A model generated the notes under the pieces. The model saw nothing but the letters and a program-made list of their open reading frames with translations. It was not told the DNA's origin and did no database searches. A program made the position numbers and the translations under genes. A stretch of DNA of 64,000 nt from Artemisia argyi (lineage: Eukaryota > Streptophyta > Magnoliopsida > Asterales > Asteraceae), in the NCBI GenBank assembly GCA_030686995.1, contig CM060696.1, positions 109,240,949-109,304,948 of the forward strand, read 5' to 3'. Below are positions 12,408-25,389 of the stretch, in pieces; position 1 is the stretch's first letter; each line of letters begins with the position of its first letter.

Positions 12408-12421
12408 GAAGGGGTAGAGAC
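12408..12421 (+). other. Polypurine tract of the gag-only element
   Basis: GAAGGGGTAGAGAC abuts the TGTAAC start of the 3' LTR. Confidence 0.8.
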
Positions 12422-15400
12422 TGTAACAATTCGCATTTTTAGATTAATTACTATTCCCGGAAAATTTTACTATTCACTTTTCACTATTCATCTCAGAAAT
12501 TTTTATTTCATATTCTCGTAAGTTAAACTATTTTAACGATAATCCGAGAGTTTGACGCTCGTCGGATCATTTCTGCAAAAATCACACAGCTGTGTCCGAG
12601 ATTTACTTTTAGGTTTAAACGTCCTTCCAGCATCCCGATATATCCATAAAACATTATAAACAATAGAAATATGATTTTCTATCATTTTATGACAATTCCA
12701 AAAGTTTTGGAATTTTACGTTTTTCAGTTCAGCGTTTTACGCGAATTGCGCGTTTTAGACCCGTGTTTCCAGTTTTTAGCAGGGTTTTAGCACCCGATAG
12801 ATCCTACCACTCATTTTATATTTTATTATGGACTATATTGACATGTTTAACAATACTTTCAAGTTTCATATTTTTACGATACCCGGTTTTACGTTTTGAG
12901 GCTTAATCATTTACGGTTAGCTTTTTACGGAGTCAAAATGCACAAACTAAGCAAGATAACACCAAGAGTCATCATCTAGTCACTCTTATCTCCTTTGAAC
13001 CGCCAATGTGGGGGGGGGGGGGAGTCACCATGGGTGGTTAAATCTTGACCCTTGATCTTTAGGATGGTTACAAGTGTCTAAAACTAACCATGGTTAAATT
13101 CTAACCCAATATATGGTTAACTATTTTTCCTACCCTATAAATACCAAGCTAAAACACATATAAATCTTGCACCACACCTTCTTATAACCTTCAAGTCCTA
13201 AAACCTAAGGCACTTTTCTTATATTTTGTAAGAAAGTTAACTAGTTTTTGAAAGAAAACTAGTGTTTGATCTTCAATCTTGGAAATTTTCTAAGAAAAGT
13301 TGTTATAACTTTAAAGTCTCCTAAAAGACGTTGTTATAATCTTCAAATAGCTTTGGACTTCAAGAAGGCGTCGTTATAATCTTCAAATAACCTCGGTTTA
13401 TCATAGATTGCAAAGGAGGAAAGCTTATCCAATCAAAGTCCTAGTTCTTGTCCTAGTTTCCCTTTTTCATTAAGGCCAAAAGTTGTAAGCAAACCCTATC
13501 ATACTTTCTTGCTTAATTATCATTTACATGCTCTTTGTGTTCCTTTCATGCTATATATGTTCTTGTTATTGTGTTCATGATGTTTAAAAATGGATAAAAC
13601 AAGTATTGGTATACATATGTTAACTTATGACAAGTAAACAAGCAAACTAGTGATTTTTATGGAGAACCACGACCAAAATAGTATAACTTTGATATTTGAC
13701 ACTTAATTACTGTTAAAGAGGACTTAAAAAGGAAAACATAGCAATTTGAATCACCCAAAACGAGTACCCGAGTCAAAAGTTATGACCATTTGAAGCTAGC
13801 GAAACCAAAACGGCAAAACTGCCTTTACCCTACTGTTTTGCATTCTGTGATTTTGAAAGTCCCCCTTCTGGTCCGATTCATCAAAAAGTTAAAACACGAA
13901 AGTTGTCCGGAACGACGTTTTCGTTCAGGAATAAAGAAGCTCGAGCCCTGAAAACGCTTTCCGAGTGATAAATTTCTTCAAAATCTTAACAGCCCATTTT
14001 AGACCAAAGTCACTATATTATAGTTATGATTTACTAAGACCAAGAGGTCTAATGACCTAAAGCCAAGACCACAACCATGGCTAAAGCCAAGGTTGAGTCT
14101 CAAGACCATGGAAAAATGACCAAGGTCACGGCGAAGCCATGACTAAATGACCATATAAGCTTACTTAGGCGTAAACATGAAACAAGAAATTAGGCGATAA
14201 CTTGAACAAGCAATTTGGATCTACTTCACTTCAAAAGGAACCATGAGATATTACAAAGAGAAAATGGTCATACAAGACTTATGAAACTACCCCTAATAAC
14301 AATCTTCATGTACTAATAAACTTTCCTAAGTTTATTCAAATATTGGACATGTAACTTTTCGGATTAAAACTTATACATTTGTTATCAAATACTACAATAG
14401 TAGGGAGCCTCATGTGAGGAGTTCATTAAGTAAGCCGTCGAGATGAGTTGTGGATTTACGAGTTAAAGTGTCCTGGCTCCTCGAACGCTTACTCCATGAC
14501 TTCTGAATTATGTCGGCCCGAACGGTAGTAAGAGATATACAACCTATACATGTTTCATAAACCATTTATATTCAAAGACTTACACTATATACTAAGTACT
14601 ACATCATGAACATTATGCAAGACATATATAGGCAATTCTTCGTATTCTTAGACGTTACTCCAAACCTAAGTCACAACGTTCTATTATAGGCTGCTCTTAG
14701 TGACTTTCGCGATTCGACTACCACTTTCATTTCACATCACTTAAGCTTAAGGTGAGTCATAGCCCCTACTCTTTTCATACTTGTCTTAACTCTTTGGGGG
14801 AGACACATGCTCAACTACTTGTTTACTTGTACAAATACTCAAAACGTTTATACGTGACTGTGTTATACTTGATTGCTTACATACATGACTGCGTTATACT
14901 TAATTGCGTTATTCTATTTATTGACTAGTAGTTGTCTTTGGGAATTGACTCCCAGTTGTCTTTAGGAAGTGGCTCCCAGTTGTCTTTGGGAATTGACTCC
15001 CAGTTGTCTTTGGGGATTGGCTCCTAAAGTGAGGTCTTCGGAGATGAAGTAGAGACTCACTTCTAATTGCTTAAATTGTCTTGATGAACTTATACATGTC
15101 TTATTCATACTATATATGTTAGCAGTGGGTTGTGAACACACAGGTTGCAAGTCTCTTATGGCGGGAATTGCAACTGAGTGGATTCACGATGCCTTTGCTG
15201 TGCGAACATTCTCTTAAGGCTTTTCAATTATTTTAAGACAAACTCTATGAACTCACCAACCATTGTGTTGACACTTTAGCATGTTTGTCTCAGGTCTGTA
15301 AGATGATAAGCTGTTGCATGGAGCATAGAGTCGCTTGGCATGTTTTGAAGACTTATGCTTTTATCTTTACCATTCGATATGTCTTAAAACTCTTATGTAT

Positions 15401-15560
15401 TGTATTATGGAACTCAAGTTTGTAACTCGGAATTTATTAATCGAATGGTAACTTTTCAAAACGTCTCATTTAGAGTTCGTTTTCTATACCTTGTACTTTG
15501 TATTATGAAGTAGCACCCCTATGACACAGTCTTCCGCTGCGGTATTTTGGGGGTGTTACA
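12422..15560 (+). repeat. 3' LTR of the gag-only element
   Basis: This is the near-identical partner of 7037-10191. The 25 bp tandem units recur at about 14923-15027. It is followed directly by the target duplication GATAT. Confidence 0.95.
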
Positions 15561-15638
15561 GATATGTTCTATGTTGTTGGTATTGACATCTGGGTATTTT
15601 CCACTTCCTTCAGGTGTTGTAGGAGTATGACCTGTCAT
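15561..15638 (-). pseudogene. Gag N-terminus of the split gypsy element
   Basis: ATG at 15638-15636 opens 26 codons ending exactly at the GATAT target duplication (15561-15565). They join in frame to the codons that start at 7031. The start lies about 50 bp after the primer site and LTR, as usual for a gypsy gag. Confidence 0.82.
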
Positions 15639-15677
15639 CTCTTAGTTCAAGTAGAGTGAATGACGGGTCCCACGGAT

Positions 15678-15684
15678 GGCGCCA
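15678..15684 (-). other. Primer binding site of the minus-strand gypsy element
   Basis: On the minus strand TGGCGCC follows three to four bases after the LTR end (CTTCAACA). This is the usual core of primer sites in Tat-type gypsy elements. I do not assign the tRNA. Confidence 0.6.
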
Positions 15685-15687
15685 ATT

Positions 15688-16230
15688 TGTTGAAGTAAAA
15701 TCTTGCTTTTACCTTCGACAAGCGGGATTGGCCCTCCGGACTCTGACTGGTCCTTCGGATGAAAGGTATATCTTGTTTAGTGAAGGTTCCTTCGGATATC
15801 TGCAAAATAGATACGTCCGTTAGTCTCGCCCCGGGAGTATCCCCAGGACCAACCTCCGACGTGAGAGTAAGTTTATGTTTTAGAGAGAGAAAGTATAAAT
15901 ATAGGATAAGTTATAAGATGAGAGAGAGAGAGTTGTTTAACCTTAATGATTTCTTCTTTATTTATAGGCTAACTTGGTGAGGTACAAGGTTGATTAGTAC
16001 TTACCCCTTAATGGTTGCTTGTTTATGCTCCATTATCAAGTACTTATGTACTTGTTTGTACTTTGATTTATTTTGATTCACTTAGCTATCGTCTGTCCGG
16101 AGTACTCGTTCGTCCGAAAGGATATGGTCTTCCGGATTCTGCCATTGACTAGCCTTGTTTTACTGGTCCGTTCCGTTTGATTGTTGGTTCGAGCCCTCCG
16201 GATTTATTCTGGAGGGTACATACGGCAACA
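15688..16230 (-). repeat. 5' LTR of the minus-strand gypsy element
   Basis: The 543 bp segment runs from TGTTGAAG to GGCAACA on the plus strand, giving TGTTG/CAACA ends, and is followed on its inner side by the primer site and gag start. A short AG repeat lies inside (about 15919-15930). The partner LTR is outside the window, so the limits rest on one copy. Confidence 0.65.
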
Positions 16231-18270
16231 GTGGTTAATCATTTAAAGTTGATCACTACCTTTATGTGTAAAAGAAAATTACTAGTCCTAATTACGAAGT
16301 ATTAAAATGATACAAGAGGAAAGCTCACATGTCTTTTGACTCGTGGCGTCGTGCCAAATGTAGTTTGATTTTGCTACTTTAATTATTGATCATAATAACT
16401 ATTCAAACTATATGATATAATGTTATTTAAACTAGTTTTTTCTTTAACATTTTTTTAATGACAATTAATTATCTCATAATATATACGACCACAAACTATT
16501 TCACGTGTCTTAAGCAGAAGTTGAACCTACAACTATTTGGTTGGAGAGGGCTTCTTATACAATAAGTGATGCTATTAGAACACAAACCATTTGATTCTCA
16601 CCATAATTACTTCTACACAAATATATGGAAAATGATTAGGAGACCTAAGTTATGTGCCTAAATTTATGTCTAAACATATGTGACATGATCCTGATGGTTT
16701 CTGAACAAGTGGATCTTTTGGCTGCAGTCATCAAGATGATGCTACGTAGACTTAAGCATGAATTTAAGCATATGTTTTAAGTTTCCAAATCTACACAACA
16801 GAAAAAATGCATATTTCAAAAAGTGAACATTAACAAGGCTATATAAATTGGTTAAATAGGAGTAATAAGGAGTGCCATATCTGCACAACATTTAAAAAAA
16901 GTACACGTTATGAAGGGACAATGTTTGTGTATTTTTTCACACATAGTAGTATAGTACCATCTTTTTAGATTATCAAAGTATCAAGTTTAAAATATCAAAG
17001 AAGTTATTGTGGCACCAAACTCAACATGAAAATATCTTTGGACACTAGCAAGAAAGGAAAATGGCATCTCGCTCCCAAAAGCGCGCCATAATTTTACCTT
17101 AAATTTTGACAACATAAAGTCCCTACCTATCATTGCTTTCAACATTTATTTCTGAATTATTTTTTAAAAAACTGATAAAAGTTCACATCCAATTCTAATA
17201 TACCACTATAAGTTTTCTTACATGGGAGAGCTGAAGAGGAGGTGAGCTCATTACACGGTAAAGGCGAGGGGGATTTTTCCTGTGAAACAGGGGCAAACCT
17301 TACCTTAGGCCACCTCTATACGTGCCACATATGACTTGACATTGTAAAGCAGAAGGTTCTTTATAAAATTGCATGTCACAGCTTTAATTATAAAAAAAGT
17401 CCCGATTTTTTTTGGCCGAGTTGGTTAATTAATATGTCACGTTCTATAGTACCTTTGTTAACTTTTATACGATTTATATGATATGTTAAAAATCGCGCCA
17501 CATGCTAAACAATCTTGGATCCGCCACGGCTGTCAAAGGCTAGCTCTCTGAATGAGGTGTTTAAGAAGTTTTGTGTGTATGTACGAGTATTTTTACATTA
17601 AGTATAGGTAAATGATGAAGACCACCGTAAAGTTGAGAGGAAAGTATAGTTTTGTGTTTTTTTTTTTTTTTTTTTTTTTCTCACCATACCTTAGACTTTA
17701 ATAACTAGTAGTTGTTGCATTAAGTACGAATTTAAGTCGTATGTCTTATAATAATAATAAAAATTTGTTGTTATTTGTATATGTTTGATGTTAACAGTAA
17801 CATATTTAGCAAATACACAACCAACTAATTTCTCTTTTATGATACAGTTTTTACTAGAAAGTTATATACAGTAGATAGCTAAGTTTATACCAAAAAAAGG
17901 CATTCATACATATATGACTATTAAAAATCATACAACATTACGACATGTTTTATACAATTGTTTTGTCCCATTATAAATTGCACCACAAATATCATGATGC
18001 CGGCCATCTTTTATGCTTATGATCACTCATTGCATCATGTTCGATAGTGGAGGATGTCCTTGAGATGTATAAACCGTAATGAAGAGTTTACAAGAAGCTA
18101 ATGCTTTTTAATAGAAAAAGAGGTACGACTTTAGGTAAACAACAGCTAAGAAAGTGGACCCAAAATCAATTGAAAAAAATTTAAAAGAGTCACGAGATTG
18201 GTTCATTGAACATCAATGCAACTCATCTCCTTCGAATCGAATGTGTGTACCATACCCACCGAATACATTA
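16231..18270. other. No gene recognised
   Basis: AT-rich sequence without a long frame or a repeat that I can name. A T run lies at about 17660-17680. Confidence 0.5.
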
Positions 18271-18587
18271 GGCTAGTAGGAGTGGACCGGAAAACTCGGT
18301 CAAAATCATAGGTCGACCGATATGTATATCGGTCATGGACAATGTGGGGGAAACAAAAATATCGGTCGTCGTGTGAAAAAAAATGAGAGATCGGTCTAAA
18401 TTTTGACCGATAATTTGCACACATATAATTTCAAAAAATCTGCCCGTTTGATATTTAAAAATAAAATAAAATAAAATAAATAAAAAACTTTACCACTTTA
18501 CTGTGAAAGATTGATTTGCCGTGAAAACCACAGTGGGTTGGTTACTATTGTATTTATAGGGATTTACATACACAAAGATGTGGGAGT

Positions 18588-20857
18588 TAGTTACATGAGA
18601 TAAGTATACAATATGATAACTATTGACTATAACAAACTAGAAGATAATTTATTCTTATCTCTTATCTCGTGACATCCCCCTTCAATCTCAACGGTATGAA
18701 GACAAGGTTGAGATTGTCTCGAAACTGCTTGAACTTATGCAAGAGTAAAGGCTTTGTTAACACATCCGCAACTTGATCATTGGTAGAGATGAAACGAACA
18801 TCAAGTGCACCACGAGCAACCATTTCTCGAACAAAATGAAAGTCAACTTCTATATGCTTGGTACATGCATGAAAAATTGGATTGGATGTGAGATATGTTG
18901 CACCAAGGTTATCACACCAAAGACAAGGAGGTCGATGTTGAAAAATCCCAAGTTCGGAGAGAAGTGATTGTAACCACATTAGTTCAGCTGTTGCATTTGC
19001 TAAGGATTTGTATTCGGACTCGGTACTAGACCTTGAAACTATTGGCTGTTTTCTTGAACTCGAAGAGATCAGATTTGAACCAAGAAAAATTAGATAACCA
19101 CATGTTGACCTGTGGTCATCTGGGCAGCCTGCCCAGTCCGCGTCTGAGAAGGCTGAAAGTAAAGCAGAATATGATTTTGGATAGCTAACCCAAGTGTAAT
19201 TGTGCCTTTAAGATATCTAAGTATCCTTTTCACTTCTGTCCAATGTGTTGTCGAGGGAGTTTGTAAAAATTGACACACTTTGTGCATGTCACATATTGTA
19301 GAGCACCCACAATGCTTTTGTATTGAGACACGCTTGTTGCGTCTAATGGTTCTCCCATTGTCTTTGCAAGCTTTTCAGTAGTGCTCATAGGTGTAGAAAC
19401 TGAATTTGCTTCCATCATGTTGGCTCTTTTCAGAATATCAGCAATGTATCTCTGTTGTGACAAAAGAAGCCCACTTTGAATAGGTACTACTTCAATTCCA
19501 AGAAAGTAGCTTAAGGGGCCGAGATCTTTAATTGCAAAATCTGCTTGTAGACTACCAAGAAGATTATTAGTAGTTGATGTTGACGAACTAGCGATTATAA
19601 TGTCATCAACGTATATAAGAACATAAGTAATTACACCATGACGATTATAAATAAATAAATAACTATCGGTTTTTGAAGGGACGAAACCGAATTCAAGTAA
19701 CCGGGAACTTAATCGAGAAAACCACGCACAGGGCGCTTGTTTAAGCCCGTATAGAGCCTTCTGAAGCTTACAAACATGATTTGGAAGTCGAGAGTTCTCA
19801 TAGCCCGGCGGTTGTCTCATATACACATCCTCATTAATAAAACCATGTAGAAAAGCATTTTGTATATCAATTTATCTCAATTGCCAACCTCTAGAGACAG
19901 CGAGAGACAAAATAAGCCGAATTGTAGCAGGCTTCATAACGGGACTAAATGTGTCCTCATAATCAATTCCATAACGTTGCTTAAATCCCCTTGCCACTAA
20001 ACGTGCTTTGTGCCTATCAATACTTCCATCAGCTTTCCTTTTGATTTTAAATACCTACTTACAATCAATTATGTTCATTCTTGGTTGAGGGGGAACCAGC
20101 TTCCATGTCTCATTCTTAATTAAGGCATTAAACTCATTGTCCATCGCTTGCTTCCATGATGGATCCTTTCGGGAAACTAAATGAGATGTTGGTTCGACCG
20201 AAGTAATAAAGGCTCTAGAATAATGAACGGTGCCATCTGTAAACTCTTTGGGTTTGGTGATGTTATCTTTCAGTCGAGTCTCATTGGATGTTGACTTGTT
20301 ACACTTCTAACTAGAGCAAGTTCAGTTTGTGGCGAAACATGATTATCAATTTTTTCTTGGTCATGGTTATTAAAACTTTGAGAGCTAGAGGACGAGGATG
20401 AGAGACTTGTCTGATCATGACTCGGTGTTGGGGAATTTTATAGTTGGTATTGTTTGTGGGGAAGATGACACGATACCTGGTGTTGGCAAAGAAATTGGTG
20501 GGTGGTGGAATGACTTAACACCTCCTGTATTGTTAGAGTATTGTTTAAAAGGAAAAACAAGTTCATCAGAAACTACATCTCTTGAGACATATATCCGACC
20601 AGTGGACACATCAAGGCAGTTGTAATCCTTATGACGCGAACTATAGCCAAGAAACACACACGGTTTAGAACGAAACTCGAGTTTTCTTGAGTTATAGGGA
20701 CGTAGACATGGCCAACAAGCACAACCAAAAATTTTGAGAAATGAGTAATCGGGTTTAACATGAAATAATTTTTCCATGGTGAAACATTACCAATAACGGG
20801 ACTAGGTAAACGATTGATAAGATAACAGGTTGTTTGAAAGGCTTCATCCCAAAATTA
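18588..20857 (-). pseudogene. Ty1/copia pol relic
   Basis: Read on the minus strand, four pieces of a copia polyprotein follow in the right order: integrase C-terminal end (20777-20415, IFGCACWPCLRPYNSRKLEF), an RT region with stops (about 20400-19827), RT (19826-19230, LYGLKQAPCAWFSRL and the catalytic YVDD), the connection region (19287-19090, [14 protein letters not shown]) and RNase H (18979-18662, [20 protein letters not shown]). They lie in different frames with several stops, so nothing is functional. A GGGGGA polypurine tract at about 18675-18680 precedes LTR-like sequence starting TGTC at 18674. Gag, protease and most of integrase are missing. Confidence 0.9.
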
Positions 20858-20937
20858 CATGAGATAAGTATAAAATATGATAACTATTGACTATAACAAA
20901 CTAGGAGATGATTTATTCTTATCTCCTATCTCCTGAC
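20855..20937 (-). repeat. LTR fragment, direct copy of 18588-18674
   Basis: About 80 bp (TTACATGAGATAAGTATAAA through TATCTCCTGACA) repeat the LTR start that flanks the copia relic at 18588-18674, with a few changes. It joins directly to mid-integrase sequence, so the left half of the element has been lost at this junction. Confidence 0.75.
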
Positions 20938-21021
20938 ATTTACAATCTTATAAATACCAACCTCAAACACACAATTTCAAACAACATTTCTATCAATACC
21001 TTCAAACACATTCTTTTAATT

Positions 21022-22364
21022 ATGTCTTACGAGCTATTTTTTGGTTCTTCGTCTTCCGACGATGATGAAGTTATTAGTGAGTTTACGGAGTTTGCTTGGA
21101 ACGCTTAGCAAGCATCACAGCCAAATGTTCCACGAAGGTACATACGTAGGGATCATGAGGGTGCTCATAATCGTTTAGTGGCGGCATACTTCTCCGAAAA
21201 CCCGCAGTTCGACGAAAGAACATTCTGTCGGCAGTTCCGAATGAGGCGAGAACTATTCACACAAATTGTTTGAGAGGTAACCGATTATTCTCCTTCTTTT
21301 CAACAAACTCTTGATGCTAGGGGCATACCTGGTATTAGCCCATTGGTCAAGTGTACTGCGGCCATTCGTCAATTGGGATACGCGGCCGTTCCTAATTCTT
21401 TTGACGAGAATCTGGCAGTGGATGCAACAACATCTCGTGAATCTCTCCGTAAGTTTTGCAAAGTTATCATGGAGTTATATGGTGTTGAGTTTTTGCAAAA
21501 GCCCACGTATTCTGACCTTGAAAGATTATAGGCTCATCACGAGCATAAGCATGGGTTTTCTGGGATGATTGGAAGCATTGATTGTACAAGTTGGGAGTGG
21601 GAGAATTGCCAAATAGTTTGAGAGGTCAATATGCTAGGGGTGATCAGAGGCCACATCCATTCATTTTATTGGAAGCGGTCGCCTCCCAAGATTTAAGGAT
21701 TTGACATGCGTTATTTGGTGTCTCCGGGATGAATAACGACGTAAACGTTTTACGATGTTCCCCTGTTTTCAATGATATCAAATCTGGGAGAGCACCAGAC
21801 CTTGAATTTGAGGTTAACGATGTACCTTATAAAAGGGGATATTTTCTTACTGACGGTATATATCCACAATGGTCCGTTCTTATTAAGTCTATTTCAAATT
21901 CTCCCACGGGTGACGATAAAAGAATATTGTACAAGAGGAAGCACGAAGCAGCAAGGAAAGATGTGGAACAAGCTTTTGGTGTGTTGAAGAAGAAGTGAAA
22001 AATGCTTAAAGTTCCGGTTCGAGGGCTTTATAAACAAGATCTCCAAGATATTGTGTATACATGTATCATATTACATAATATGATCATTCGACACAAGCAG
22101 CGAGCGATATGTCCTACATGATTCGAAGATGAGGGCCATCATGATCACAATCCCTTGAGATCACATGAAGAATTGTTAGTAGTTACTAAGGAGCTAATGG
22201 ACTCATCAACTCATCTACACTTAAAATCTGATTTGATAGAACAAATTTTGAGAAATCGTAGAAATCAAGTCAATCAAGAGAATGAAGACGAAGACGGTAG
22301 TGACGTTGACGATGAAGAATTTTTTTTGAAGAATCGTAATGTTTTTAATGTTTATTTGAATTAG
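21022..22364 (+). pseudogene. PIF/Harbinger-type transposase (HARBI1/ALP1-like), broken
   Basis: ATG at 21022 lies about 70 bp after a TATAAATA box (20951). The frame shows an acidic start, a middle helical region (CRQFRMRRELF) and a DDE nuclease: first Asp in MIGSIDC (about 21560-21580), second in NNDVNVLR (about 21732), Glu in DVEQAFGVLKKK (about 21960), then a C-terminal acidic tail (EDEDGSDVDDEEFF). Stops occur at 21106, 21270, 21529, 21996 and elsewhere, and the frame shifts near 21611. It was once an active-type transposase of about 400 residues. Domesticated relatives (ALP1) exist in plants, but the breaks argue for a dead copy. Confidence 0.88.
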
Positions 22365-22537
22365 TATTGTAATGTTTTTATTTTTAATGAATTTTAAATT
22401 GTTGTTTAAACTGTTTGAATTAGAAAAAAAAAACTCGATCATCGGCTGTTGAACTTGGTCATGTCTGCTTATCGGAGAGAGAAAGCTGATGTGGCATGGG
22501 CATGACCTGGTCACGACTGTGGCCAGCCTTTAAGCTT

Positions 22538-22538
22538 A

Positions 22539-22627
<89 letters not shown>
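22538..22627 (+). repeat. (TAA)n microsatellite
   Basis: About 30 uninterrupted TAA units lie right after the Harbinger relic. Confidence 0.95.
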
Positions 22628-22630
<3 letters not shown>

Positions 22631-25064
22631 TGCTACGGTTGTGTTTAGTTAGAGAAAAAATTCTCTTGTTTTTTATATCTGGTTTTGTAAAAATTTGGAA
22701 GGGAAATTTATCTCCACAAAATACTTGAAAATATAAAAAACACGTTAGTTGATGTTTGTATTTTCTATTTTGAAAAAAGGATTGGAGAATTGTGGGTTAC
22801 AAAGTAAAACAAGGAAAACAACTAAAATTTATTTTGTAATTTTTTTTGTTAATTGAGGAAATAGGGTAGTTTGTATTTTGCAAAAAATTTTGTTGAAAAA
22901 CGCTTATTTGAACGTAATATCTGTTTTCTTTATTTTTCACAAAACATTTTGTGTAAAACAAGGGTGTTTTCACAAACTAAATGCACCCTACTTGTTTCTT
23001 TTCGGTTATTCTTTTTTGTATTTTTATATGTTTAAGAATTACTGTAAAATGTAATCTTTTGTTAATTTGTCATGTTTAACTAATGGTTACAAAATTAAAA
23101 GGGTGTTGTTCCAACAATATGCTTCGAAAATTCTTCAAATTGAAATAAGAAAAAGACCTTTTACTTGAATTCAACTTTAGAAAAATGTGATCTCCAATCA
23201 GATACTCTAAACCTAAACTTCAAAACCACTTTGTACAAAATGTAGTAAAAAAAGCCTACAAAATTGATTAATTTGTCATTTAAGCGCTAATCAACCTTTT
23301 TGATTTTTGCTAATCGCCCAAAAAAAGTCAACGGTGATCAAACTTTCTAAAAAATGCAAATCTCGCCGAAATACCTAAAACTCGTCGGAAACATGTTAAA
23401 TCACTTTTTAGTCACTGTTTATATCTATTACAAGTTGTTTTTGAGAAAAATCTTGCCGAAAATACTTAAAACTCATCGAAAATTTGAATTTGATTAATAA
23501 CCGCATAGACAAATTACAAGCTACAAGAGAGTTGATCGACCGACTACCAATTCGGAACCTTGAGTGTATGTATACAAAACATTATTACCCTGTAAAGTTT
23601 AGAGAATGAATAACGATCCTCTAAATATTAATGATTTTGATCAATTTGCTCCAATTTTTTCTTTTTTTTAAATATGGAGCATGGTTAGAGATGATTTTGC
23701 ATCGCCATTCTCCAAATATAAAGAAAAACATGTTTTAGAGACCAGGTTGTAGATGGCATTATAACCACCATAGTTGAAAGGTTACTATTACAACTTACAA
23801 CTACATCATATAGGGTTGTTGCTTAAGGAATTGTCAGTTGTTATCTATAAGTGTTTGGATCATGTTTTTTCCGCCGGTTTAAATTTTTTTGAGACTAAAA
23901 TGGTTAACTAGAGAGATGCTTTTGCTTTTTATTTTTAAATTTTCTTTAAAGAAAACAGTTTTGGAGGTATGCATGCAACTACATGATCAATTAGACTGTT
24001 GAATGAAAATGAATGTTACTCAAGCAATGCAATTGTAGCCTTACAAGAACAATAGAAATCAATTCACATAGTAAATGTGCTGAGTCAATCACCTACACAA
24101 ACGGGGGTTTAAATGAAATCGACTGATTCCACATGTATTGGAACCATAATGATACTTACAATACTATCCCTAGCTACAATGGTAAATGTAGGGACCAAGT
24201 TTAAGACCAACTGAATCATATTTAGTGAGCATTGATCACTGGTATTTACTGCATTGGCTAACATTGGCAGGATACATTAGTGCGCACATGCTTTTCGAAC
24301 GTTGCAATTATAGATAACTTGATACGGTTATCATTCGTAACTTATTGAAGCAAAAGACTAAACCAGATTCTATTATACACCAAACTAAACATTTTCTATT
24401 TAATAGCCCATTTCTTAGTATGTTCACAATAAAAACCAACTCTGGAAAATGTCATATCAACTATGTAATTTTTGCCGTCTTGCTGCAAAGGGAGGACTCG
24501 TCATAAATAACATTCTTACAATTACACTGAATAAGCAAATAGTAGAATATACTGAGCAAAAGAAAGCCATGTCACGTTCTTGTTTCTATTGCTAAGTTGA
24601 GATCAAACGCCAGTCTCTGTTACTTTGCTACATTTTTTTATACTTCTAACATTTAACATAATATAGTATATGTAATGGTATCGGGTATTGTTGTTGTTGT
24701 TGTATATATAACGGTATGTCAACTAACTAATGGTTGATAACTTTTTGGCTTACTCGATTGTGAAACGAGGGATGACTCAAAACCGGCAAAGGACCTAAAG
24801 CGAACATTACAAATTAGACTTTTTAGAATAATTATTTGGGTATTGCTAAGAATAGCCCGTGAGACTGTCGTTAACAACTTATGGCCGAATATCTAGCTTA
24901 CACAATATGCAATGTCTAAACAAACTAACAAAGTTACCTATAACCACTTTTTTTTTTGGTATTACTGTATTCGTTAAGAACAATTTTAAAAGCTGTTGTT
25001 GACAAAACCCCTTGATAGACATTTCAAGTTTTCGTTCTATCAATATATCTCTATTGATAGACTA
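22628..25064. other. No gene recognised
   Basis: AT-rich sequence with short homopolymers and a small TTG repeat (about 24690). I see no coding frame or named repeat. Confidence 0.5.
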
Positions 25065-25301
25065 GAGAAAAGTTCATTTAGGGACTAGTTTTTTTGTACA
25101 TACCAAGGGACAAATCCCCACCATCCATTTAGTTTGATCTAATGGTGGGGATTAACCTAAGATTAAACATGGAAACCTAAGTCCATGTCTTTTTCTTTCC
25201 TTTTTCTTTGTCTTTTTTATTATTCACTTTATTTATTTATTTATTTCTTTTTTTTTGGCTCTTTTTTCCAATTAACGTTACATTTTTTTTTTCAATTCAC
25301 G

Positions 25302-25334
<33 letters not shown>

Positions 25335-25389
25335 AAGTCAAGCTTTTCTTTTTTAAATAAATTCACGATTTTTTTTCTCATTTTATTAC

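Larger units (their letters stand above)
7037..15560 (+). mobile_element. Non-autonomous LTR retrotransposon with gag only (TR-GAG type)
   Basis: The element is complete: LTRs 7037-10191 (3155 bp) and 12422-15560 (3139 bp), ends TGTAAC/GTTACA, 5 bp target duplication GATAT at 7032-7036 and 15561-15565, primer site, gag and polypurine tract. The internal part is only 2230 bp and has no protease, RT, RNase H or integrase. By eye the LTRs differ at about 16 bases plus a few small indels (a 13-14 bp duplication, the poly-G run), roughly 0.5%, so the insertion is recent. It must borrow pol from another gypsy element. It sits inside another gypsy gag. Confidence 0.95.

Noticed and set aside
18280..18420. 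ATCGGTC palindromes as a regulatory cluster
   Set aside because: They could equally be subterminal repeats of a transposon; no gene nearby is intact.
21022..22364. Domesticated Harbinger gene (ALP1-type)
   Set aside because: At least four stops and a frameshift interrupt the DDE region, and no intron model removes them.
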